This document shows positions 22,209-27,697 of a stretch of DNA of 31,919 nt, piece by piece. The translations under genes were made by a program, and so were the position numbers. The stretch comes from a virus. The stretch spans positions 1 through 31,919 of the IMG/VR virus record IMGVR_UViG_3300020221_002860. One strand, given 5' to 3'. The notes beneath the pieces were generated by a model. The model saw only the letters and a program-made list of their open reading frames with translations, had not been told where the DNA came from and made no database searches. Positions within the stretch are counted from its first letter, which is position 1, and every line of letters begins with the position of its first letter.

Positions 22209-22427
22209 ATGCGCGTTGGTGCATTAGTAGCAAAAAAGTCAAGATGGGGTGTTGACTCACGACTTGTAGGTTTAATTGTGTCCAAGTCTAAAGAAGGTAG
22301 CTGGATAGTTTTGTGGACACTGGGGGATAAAAAATACAAAATTCAAGCTCATATGGAGTCTGCGCTAATTAATCTTCATGAAATTTCAGATGAAATAATT
22401 AAAGTTCGTACTCAAATCATGTTGTAG
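22209..22427 (+). CDS. Small beta-rich protein of unknown function
   Basis: 72 aa, beginning 8 bases after groEL. The pattern VGALVAKKSRWGVDSRLVGLIVSKS then WIVLWTLGDKKYKIQAH suggests a small SH3-like barrel. It is not GroES (about 95 aa with a mobile loop), despite its position. No ribosome binding site is evident; coupling to groEL is possible. Confidence 0.55.
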   Translation: MRVGALVAKKSRWGVDSRLVGLIVSKSKEGSWIVLWTLGDKKYKIQAHMESALINLHEISDEIIKVRTQIML

Positions 22428-22434
22428 CACAATT

Positions 22435-22443
22435 TGTTATACT
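22435..22443 (+). promoter_or_regulatory. Extended -10 promoter TG-T-TATACT
   Basis: TG 22435-22436, T, TATACT 22438-22443, in the 72-base gap after the 22209 gene. The predicted start near 22450 lies 3 bases before a short frame (22453-22503). Confidence 0.45.
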
Positions 22444-22452
22444 TTTAATTAA

Positions 22453-22503
22453 ATGCGTGTAATTATAACAATTAGTTGTCAGGAGAATTTAAAGATTAGA
22501 TGA
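22453..22503 (+). CDS. Possible 16-residue leader peptide (uncertain)
   Basis: ATG 22453 opens MRVIITISCQENLKIR and stops at TGA 22501-22503, overlapping ATG 22500 of the next gene (ATGA). It starts almost at the predicted transcription start and contains CAGGAG, the likely ribosome binding site of the next gene. This could be a translationally coupled leader, or chance in AT-rich DNA. Confidence 0.25.
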   Translation: MRVIITISCQENLKIR

Positions 22504-22748
22504 GCATTGACATTGGTGATCTAGTAACGATAAGAAAGAATAAGTCTGAACTAAATTCGCTTGGCATTGTCATAAAGAAACATAACACAAATCGTGGCTT
22601 AGAAAAATCTAAGCACGTTAATCACATTATTAATTATCTTCCACAGATATTTTACGTGTATTCTTATGACTCGGTGTCTCAAGGACCATATCTGCGTTCT
22701 GATCTTTTTTTGCATCAATCTTACGACCAAGATCGCGTCGAGACATGA
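22500..22748 (+). CDS. Small protein of unknown function
   Basis: 82 aa from ATG 22500, with GGAG about 12-15 bases upstream. It starts with a beta-rich segment (IDIGDLVTIRKNKSELNSLGIVIKKH), like the entry strands of SH3/KOW-type folds, and has a Tyr/Ser-rich second half. It ends in an ATGA overlap with the next gene. No family is recognised. Confidence 0.55.
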   Translation: MSIDIGDLVTIRKNKSELNSLGIVIKKHNTNRGLEKSKHVNHIINYLPQIFYVYSYDSVSQGPYLRSDLFLHQSYDQDRVET

Positions 22749-23143
22749 AAAAACAAATTCAGATACGTGCTACAACGCTTGAACTGCCTGCATACATTGC
22801 GCATCTATCGCAAGGCGAGATAGACAGCATTATTTTATCTGGTGACACAACTAATAAAATAGTTGCATCGGGTATGCACCCTAGAGATGGAAAAGTTTTG
22901 TTGGTTCTATCATCAGGGTTGATTAAAACATTTGACGCTGACAGCTATTATATTCCTCCCCGAAAATACATTCCTAGCGCTGATGGCAGCACGGTTTTTC
23001 TGCCTAATGAAGACGGTCGATGGCCTGGCACTTGCGTCGGATTCACAGTGCAATCCTCGTGGTTAATCTCAAAAAGCGAGTCTGCGTTTTCAGAGTCCGA
23101 ATTGCTATTAAACAATAGAACTCTTGGAACTATGCAGCTTTAA
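22745..23143 (+). CDS. Protein of unknown function
   Basis: 132 aa starting in an ATGA overlap with the preceding gene. It is mainly beta strands with Gly turns (IRATTLELPAYIAHL, KVLLVLSSGLIKTFDADSYYIPPRKY, STVFLPNEDGRWPGTC). It has no catalytic motif that I recognise. It could be a small virion or binding protein. Confidence 0.55.
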   Translation: MKKQIQIRATTLELPAYIAHLSQGEIDSIILSGDTTNKIVASGMHPRDGKVLLVLSSGLIKTFDADSYYIPPRKYIPSADGSTVFLPNEDGRWPGTCVGFTVQSSWLISKSESAFSESELLLNNRTLGTMQL

Positions 23144-23151
23144 TTAAAAAT

Positions 23152-23160
23152 TGTTACAAT
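23152..23160 (+). promoter_or_regulatory. Extended -10 promoter TG-T-TACAAT
   Basis: TG 23152-23153, T, TACAAT 23155-23160, just after the stop of the 22745 gene. The predicted start near 23167 falls on a tiny frame ATG-ATA-TAA, 16 bases before the ATG of the IF-1 gene. Confidence 0.45.
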
Positions 23161-23182
23161 GAAAGGATGATATAAAGTACAG

Positions 23183-23515
23183 ATGATCGAGGTAAGAAAT
23201 AATAGTAATAATAATTTTGAGAATTATGATTTTGAAGGACCTAAAAGGTCTAAGAATAAAAGCAAATATAAAAAAAATCAGTCATTTCTTAAAAAAGAAG
23301 AAAGAGACGATAGAATGATTCTTAGCGGCGTTGTTGAAGAAGCTTTGCCGGGAACATGGTTTCATGTAAAAATTAACAGTGGCGATGTGCTAGTTTTAGC
23401 AACTCTCAGTGGAAAAATGCGGCAAAATCATATACAAATTCTGCCAGGTGATAAAGTCACTATTGAAGTTTCACCATATGACACATCGCGCGGACGGATT
23501 GTACGTAGAAATTGA
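23183..23515 (+). CDS. infA: Translation initiation factor IF-1 (with N-terminal extension)
   Basis: 110 aa. Residues 45-110 match IF-1 over its whole length: MILSGVVEEALPGTWFHVKI (cellular IEMEGTVxEALPNxMFRVEL), then a strand with VLVLATLSGKMRQNHIQILPGDKV (cellular HISGKMRKNYIRILPGDKV), then EVSPYDTSRGRIVRR (cellular ELTPYDLTKGRITYR). IF-1 is an OB-fold protein that binds the 30S A site with IF-2 and IF-3. Residues 1-44 are an Asn/Lys-rich basic extension not found in cellular IF-1 (about 72 aa). A start at Met45 would give a bare domain, but the upstream ATG 23183 follows a good -10 element. It likely biases initiation toward phage mRNAs. Confidence 0.88.
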   Translation: MIEVRNNSNNNFENYDFEGPKRSKNKSKYKKNQSFLKKEERDDRMILSGVVEEALPGTWFHVKINSGDVLVLATLSGKMRQNHIQILPGDKVTIEVSPYDTSRGRIVRRN

Positions 23516-23527
23516 AAGGAATTAAAA

Positions 23528-23674
23528 ATGCATAATTGGGCAATGTCACATCCATACCTTACTTTTACATTAGCGCTGTTTTGGATTCTCATGTTAAACA
23601 ACGTTTTGATGGGTCTCATTAAGCCAGATGCTAAAAATGAAGAAAATAACGCTGACAAGATAGAAAAAGATTAA
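23528..23674 (+). CDS. Small single-span membrane protein
   Basis: 48 aa from ATG 23528, with AAGGA 8-12 bases upstream, right after IF-1. One hydrophobic helix (about residues 10-31, including LTFTLALFWILMLNNVLMGL) is followed by a charged tail (KPDAKNEENNADKIEKD). Spacing and ribosome binding site make it a convincing small gene. The function is unknown. Confidence 0.55.
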   Translation: MHNWAMSHPYLTFTLALFWILMLNNVLMGLIKPDAKNEENNADKIEKD

Positions 23675-23722
23675 GAAAATTTCTAATCTGCAATCGGGCC
23701 ATTGTCAATGTGAGATTTTCTT
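23673..23722 (+). terminator. Imperfect hairpin after the small membrane protein
   Basis: AAGAAAAT (23673-23680) pairs with ATTTTCTT (23715-23722), with an inner CAAT/ATTG stem around CGGGCC. There is no strong U-tract after it, so it is only a weak terminator candidate ending the 23183-23674 unit. Confidence 0.3.
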
Positions 23723-23753
23723 GTCTAAACATAAATCTTCATAGTTAGTCATT

Positions 23754-23762
23754 TGTTAATAT
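23754..23762 (+). promoter_or_regulatory. Extended -10 promoter TG-T-TAATAT before the HNH gene
   Basis: TG 23754-23755, T, TAATAT 23757-23762. Close behind it a 7-residue frame (ATG 23767, MIIWGLL) ends in TGA 23788-23790, overlapping the GTG start of the HNH gene (GTGA). Confidence 0.4.
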
Positions 23763-23786
23763 TTAAATGATTATCTGGGGTTTACT

Positions 23787-24176
23787 GTGATAAAAAAGAT
23801 TGTCTCAAGTTTAAGTAAGATTCACTCTCGCATACGTGAGAAAGATAAATCTCGTTCCCGATCGCCGAGCTGGGATAAAGTTAGAGATGCACATTTAGAA
23901 TGTCATCCCGTTTGTGCTGCTTGTGGAGCATCTGATAATCTTCAAGTGCATCATATAATTCCTTATCGCGTCGAAGCCTCACGAGAGCTAGATCCTTCAA
24001 ATCTGATAACTCTCTGCATGGGTAAACACGATTGCCACTTACACGTTGGGCATGGTGGATCTTTCAAGTATTACAATCCAAATGTGATCAGTGATGCCTT
24101 GCTATTCAGTGCTTCTTTTTTTAAAAGACGAGATAAACTGATCGCAGAAATTAAAAAAAGACGACAAAAATTTTAA
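23787..24176 (+). CDS. HNH endonuclease
   Basis: 129 aa from GTG 23787 (GGGG 6-10 bases upstream). The HNH core is clear: CAAC (Cys43, Cys46) as the first zinc pair, VHHI (His55, His56) as catalytic strand, DPSNLITLC with Asn72 and Cys77, then KHDCH as the last part. The N-terminus is basic (SRIREKDKSRSRSPSWDKVRD) and probably contacts DNA. Free-standing HNH nucleases of this size are common in phages as homing endonucleases, and related ones serve in DNA packaging. No terminase is near, so homing or a general nicking function is more likely. The stop overlaps that of the convergent minus-strand gene. Confidence 0.88.
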   Translation: MIKKIVSSLSKIHSRIREKDKSRSRSPSWDKVRDAHLECHPVCAACGASDNLQVHHIIPYRVEASRELDPSNLITLCMGKHDCHLHVGHGGSFKYYNPNVISDALLFSASFFKRRDKLIAEIKKRRQKF

Positions 24177-24523
24177 TCTATTTCTTCGAGTGATTCTACG
24201 TCTACGTCTATGTCTGATTCTGTAGTTGTTATTTCTGAAGGTGCAGACGGAGCAGGAGGCGCTTGCATTCCTATGTATGCAGCAGGATCATCTGGTCTGA
24301 AATCACCACCAGTCGCCTTGTCACCCGGAGATTTGTACCAATATCCGTAAATATCGACCTCCCTCTCGATGTTGTAATTGTCGTAGGGTTCACCGGCTTG
24401 TGTTGGATCATTTGACACACCTGGCCCTGCAGAGTCTGTCTGTTTAATTGATCTTTGTCTACGTTTACTTTCGAGAATTAACCTTATGTACGATCGCAGT
24501 GAATTATTCTGATTTTTTCTCAT
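24173..24523 (-). CDS. Small protein with N-terminal SLRSYIRLILESK motif
   Basis: 116 aa on the minus strand. The frame opens at 24598, but ATG 24523 lies 1 base after the stop of the upstream gene and puts the recurring motif SLRSYIRLILESK at residues 8-20. The motif is followed by a basic stretch, a Gly/Pro/Asp-rich part with YGYWYKSPGDKATGGDF, and a Pro/Ser/Glu-rich acidic C-terminus. Low complexity outside the motif suggests a packaged or scaffold-like protein. It forms a two-gene operon with the next entry. Confidence 0.6.
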   Translation of the reverse strand: MRKNQNNSLRSYIRLILESKRRQRSIKQTDSAGPGVSNDPTQAGEPYDNYNIEREVDIYGYWYKSPGDKATGGDFRPDDPAAYIGMQAPPAPSAPSEITTTESDIDVDVESLEEID

Positions 24524-24524
24524 G

Positions 24525-24713
24525 TCAACATCCGCACTGTTCTTCATAGTCGACACTAAATTCTTCAAGCTCTTCATTAAATTCACGTTCTTCATCATCG
24601 GAACCTGTTGTTGCTAATGGACTCATACTCCAAGCCGCATCCAGGTTACCCTCCCGAATAGATTCGTTGATGAGAAGTCTTATTGTGTCTCTAAGAATTT
24701 TTAAGGAATTCAT
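24525..24713 (-). CDS. Small acidic protein with N-terminal ILRDTIRLLINES motif
   Basis: 62 aa on the minus strand from ATG 24713. The N-terminus holds ILRDTIRLLINES (residues 6-18), again the recurring motif, with I-N-E at its end. The rest is acidic (GSDDEEREFNEELEEFSVDYEEQ) and ends in CGC. It is followed after one base by the 24523 gene, whose product carries the same motif, so the two may act together. Divergent from the DUF5522-like gene. Confidence 0.6.
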   Translation of the reverse strand: MNSLKILRDTIRLLINESIREGNLDAAWSMSPLATTGSDDEEREFNEELEEFSVDYEEQCGC

Positions 24714-24776
24714 AGATTGTAAATATGGTTGATTAAACGCTAATACTTAAAGATCTAACAGATTAAAGTGTAATTA

Positions 24777-24962
24777 ATGAATTTAGAAGAGGGCATAGAC
24801 TGGTATCGCGATCCAGATACAGGTAATTTTGTGTGGACTTCTAAATTCTTAATTGATCGTGGTTTTTGCTGTCATGGTGGATGCAGGCATTGTCCTTACG
24901 ACGAAAATGGCCTAGTGAAATATGATTATTCGATTAATGTAGACAAAAATAGTCATGAATGA
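24777..24962 (+). CDS. DUF5522-like small cysteine-rich protein
   Basis: 61 aa. The core WTSKFLIDRGFCCHGGCRHC (then PY) is the typical pattern of the small DUF5522 family in bacteria, with four close cysteines (CC-x3-C-x2-C) likely binding a metal. The family function is not known. TAAAGT ends 7 bases before ATG 24777 and no ribosome binding site is seen. Confidence 0.65.
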   Translation: MNLEEGIDWYRDPDTGNFVWTSKFLIDRGFCCHGGCRHCPYDENGLVKYDYSINVDKNSHE

Positions 24963-25192
24963 TCGTCTATGTTAATTCAGATTTACGTTCTCATCAATTT
25001 TAACGAGGATGCATCTTGGCGCTGTCAAAGAAAAGTCACAAAAATGCACATATCAACTTGATACGTGTATTTAATCAACATTCTAAGAAATCGCGGCCGC
25101 TATTCCTTCTTTGTTTCATGCAAGTTATTAACTTTTAAAAAACAAAAGATAATCAAAATTTAGGTGATTATTTATAATCAGAAAGATAACTC
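24963..25192 (+). other. 230-base gap with a possible small frame and a promoter
   Basis: No clear gene. A 40-codon frame from TTG 25016 (GAGGA upstream) to TAA 25138 is possible but uncharacteristic. A TATAAT at 25173-25178 lies 14 bases before the YhbH gene and is the likely operon promoter. Confidence 0.4.
25173..25178 (+). promoter_or_regulatory. -10-like TATAAT of the yhbH-spoVR-prkA operon
   Basis: Perfect TATAAT, 14 bases before ATG 25193, after an AT-rich stretch. The -35 region is not clear. GAAAGA just before the ATG could serve as a weak ribosome binding site. Confidence 0.4.
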
Positions 25193-26359
25193 ATGAGTAT
25201 TTTTCGAGAACACAAGACTGTCGCAGATCGAACTGCATCAGATCGGCGGCGTCATAAAGAAAAAATTGAACGAGCCATCAGAGAAGGCATACACCACATT
25301 GTCGCAGACGAAAGTATCATTGGAAAAGATGGCAAGCAAAAGTATAGAATACCAGTCCGAGGTATCAAAGAATATCGATTTGTTTATGGCGACAACGGCA
25401 AGCAAGTAGGATCAGCCCCAGGAAAAGACGTAAAGCGGGGTCAAAAAGTTGGTAATCAGCCAGCTGATGGACAAGGACAACCGAGCAAGGCTGGTGGTGA
25501 TAAGGGCGAAGAATACTACGATGTAGAAATTACGCACGAAGAATTAGCAAATTATCTGTTTTCAGAGCTGCAACTTCCTGAACTTCAAAAGCGACAACTT
25601 AGTAATATAGACACAGAAAAGCTGAAGAGAAAAGGATACAGAACTGAGGGCATCATACCCCGTCTCGATAGAAAAAAGTCTGCAATTGCCAGAATTAAGC
25701 GCATGAAGGCAGCAGGTTTTGATGCAGAAAAAGACGAAGAGGGTAAAAGCTTTCCATTTCATGAAGATGATTTAAAATATAGACATTACAAGGTCACTAA
25801 AAAGCCTTGCACAAATGCTGTTATTTTTTTCGTTATGGACGTTTCAGGTTCCATGTCACAAGAAAAAAAGTTTTTGGCTCGATCATTCTTTTTCTTGCTC
25901 TACCAGTTTCTCAGACTCAAGTACGAAACGCTAGAAGTCGTATTTATATCACACGATACTGATGCACAAGAAGTTGAAGAAAAAGATTTCTTCCAAAAAG
26001 CTTCGATGGGAGGCACACGCGCATCGTCTGCTTTGACTTTGGTTTCTAGCATTATGAGCGAGAGATTTCATCCTAACTCATGGAATGTTTATCTATTCCA
26101 ATGCTCTGATGGTGATAATTTCCAAGAAGATAATGAGAAATTTCTTGATGAGGTCAAAAAACTTATCACTTCAATACAGCTTTATGGCTACTGTGAAATA
26201 GAACCGGACGCTAATTGGTCTACAGCTGCTGACAAGATATTCTCTTTGTTGAAACCGCTACAGAGCAATAAGCTTAGGCAAATGAGAATACAAAAACAAG
26301 AAGACGTTTGGCAGAGCTTTTTAAGTTTAATGAGCGGTAATACAATGGAGAACGGCTGA
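25193..26359 (+). CDS. yhbH: YhbH/YeaH family (DUF444) von Willebrand A-like protein
   Basis: 388 aa, the family's usual length (B. subtilis YhbH, E. coli YeaH). The N-terminal region has ADRTASDRRRHKEKIERAIREGI and IPVRGIKEYRF, followed by a Gly/Lys-rich linker (about 70-105). The C-terminal half contains the MIDAS-type metal site DVSGSMS (Asp216, Ser218, Ser220), HDTDAQEVEEKDFF, GGTRASSAL and SDGDN, all typical of DUF444. In bacteria these proteins work with the PrkA kinase in starvation, sporulation and stationary-phase responses. Here it is the first gene of an operon with SpoVR (TGATG overlap) and PrkA. Confidence 0.93.
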   Translation: MSIFREHKTVADRTASDRRRHKEKIERAIREGIHHIVADESIIGKDGKQKYRIPVRGIKEYRFVYGDNGKQVGSAPGKDVKRGQKVGNQPADGQGQPSKAGGDKGEEYYDVEITHEELANYLFSELQLPELQKRQLSNIDTEKLKRKGYRTEGIIPRLDRKKSAIARIKRMKAAGFDAEKDEEGKSFPFHEDDLKYRHYKVTKKPCTNAVIFFVMDVSGSMSQEKKFLARSFFFLLYQFLRLKYETLEVVFISHDTDAQEVEEKDFFQKASMGGTRASSALTLVSSIMSERFHPNSWNVYLFQCSDGDNFQEDNEKFLDEVKKLITSIQLYGYCEIEPDANWSTAADKIFSLLKPLQSNKLRQMRIQKQEDVWQSFLSLMSGNTMENG

Positions 26360-27666
26360 TGGATTATAAACTTTCCGACCTTGAAGAATGGGATGAAAGA
26401 ATCATTAAACTTGCCAAGACGCACGGACTTGATCCATATCCTTTAGACTACGAAGTTATTGATTACCACGAGATGATAGGCGCTATGGTCCATCACGGCA
26501 TGCCATCGATGTATTCTCATTGGTCGTTCGGTAAATCGTTTGAACAGACGATGAACCGTTATAACCTCGGCGCGGAGGGTTTACCATACGAGCTCATCAT
26601 TAATAGTGATCCTTCGTTAGCTTACTTGATGAGAGAGAATCCGTTATACCTCCAGATTCTTATCATGGCTCATTGTGTTGGTCACTCTGACTTCTTTAAA
26701 AATAATAGGATGTTTAAGAACACTAGGCCTGAATCTGTCATTCAACGGTTACGAGCAGCTAAGAAAAGGATACAAAAATACGTAGAAGATCCACACATTG
26801 GTATTGATCTCGTTGAAAGAACACTGGACGCGTGTCAGGCTCTTCAGTTTCAAACGACGAAATATGGTCAAGTTCGTAGACCACACGAAGAAATAAAAGC
26901 AGAGTACATCGAGTTGATTAATAACGATAAGGACGAAAGATATAAGAATTTTAATATCAACATGTATCCTATTGAACCCGATTATGACTTATTGGGATTT
27001 ATAGAGGAAAATGCCGATATTGCTGACTGGAAACGCGATATCATCCACATTTGTCGTGAAGAGGGCCAATATTTCTGGCCGCAGATTCAAACTAAGATCA
27101 TGAATGAAGGCTGGGCTTCTTATTGGCATTATACGTTGTGTCATGAATTAGACCTCCCAGGTGAGCTTCACCTACCTATCGTCAAGATGCATAATGCAGT
27201 GGTTAGACCGCACATCGGTTCTATTAATCCATATCATCTTGGATTTTATCTATTTCAAAAAATAAAAGAACGTCATGGAATCGACGAGTGTTTCTTGGCA
27301 CGTGAAGTCTGCTACGATGCGTCATTCTTACGTCAATATCTTACTGAAGAAGACTGCGTTGAACTAAATCTTTTTAGCTATTCTGCGAAGAAGAAGTCAA
27401 GCGTCACAGTTGATGATGTTTCAGACGAAAAAGGTTGGAAAGAAGTCAAAGAGGATCTCATCAAAAATGTGTCGGGCGGCTCAATACCTGTCGTATATGT
27501 TGATGAAATGAAAAGAGATGGCATGTTGGTTGTAAGACACGAGCATGACGGACGAGATCTTGAATTAAAACATGCCAATGAAGTAGTTGAACACATTAAA
27601 TGTCTCTGGAATAAGCAGGTAAAATTCTACACTATTGTAGAAGAAGAACCTTGGGAAATTGATTAA
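26359..27666 (+). CDS. spoVR: SpoVR family protein
   Basis: 435 aa, near the normal length of SpoVR/YcgB. Typical segments: GMPSMYSHWSFGKSFEQT, LAYLMRENPLYLQILIMAHCVGHSDFFKNN, EGQYFWPQIQTKIMNEGWASYWHY, and NPYHLGFYLF. The His/Glu-rich motifs recall metalloproteins, but no activity is established for the family. SpoVR is involved in spore cortex formation in Bacillus, and E. coli YcgB is a stationary-phase protein of the same regulon as YeaG/YeaH. GGAG precedes the start, which overlaps the YhbH stop by one base. Confidence 0.95.
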   Translation: MDYKLSDLEEWDERIIKLAKTHGLDPYPLDYEVIDYHEMIGAMVHHGMPSMYSHWSFGKSFEQTMNRYNLGAEGLPYELIINSDPSLAYLMRENPLYLQILIMAHCVGHSDFFKNNRMFKNTRPESVIQRLRAAKKRIQKYVEDPHIGIDLVERTLDACQALQFQTTKYGQVRRPHEEIKAEYIELINNDKDERYKNFNINMYPIEPDYDLLGFIEENADIADWKRDIIHICREEGQYFWPQIQTKIMNEGWASYWHYTLCHELDLPGELHLPIVKMHNAVVRPHIGSINPYHLGFYLFQKIKERHGIDECFLAREVCYDASFLRQYLTEEDCVELNLFSYSAKKKSSVTVDDVSDEKGWKEVKEDLIKNVSGGSIPVVYVDEMKRDGMLVVRHEHDGRDLELKHANEVVEHIKCLWNKQVKFYTIVEEEPWEID

Positions 27667-27685
27667 TCAAATACATGACAATAAG

Positions 27686-27691
27686 TACAAT
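27686..27691 (+). promoter_or_regulatory. -10-like TACAAT just before prkA
   Basis: TACAAT ends 6 bases before ATG 27698 in the 31-base gap between spoVR and prkA. The start lacks a ribosome binding site, so an internal, leaderless promoter is possible. Confidence 0.3.
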
Positions 27692-27697
27692 AAAACC

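Noticed and set aside
22209-22427. GroES directly downstream of groEL
   Set aside because: The 72-residue product lacks the GroES mobile loop and the conserved strands; only its position and size suggest it.
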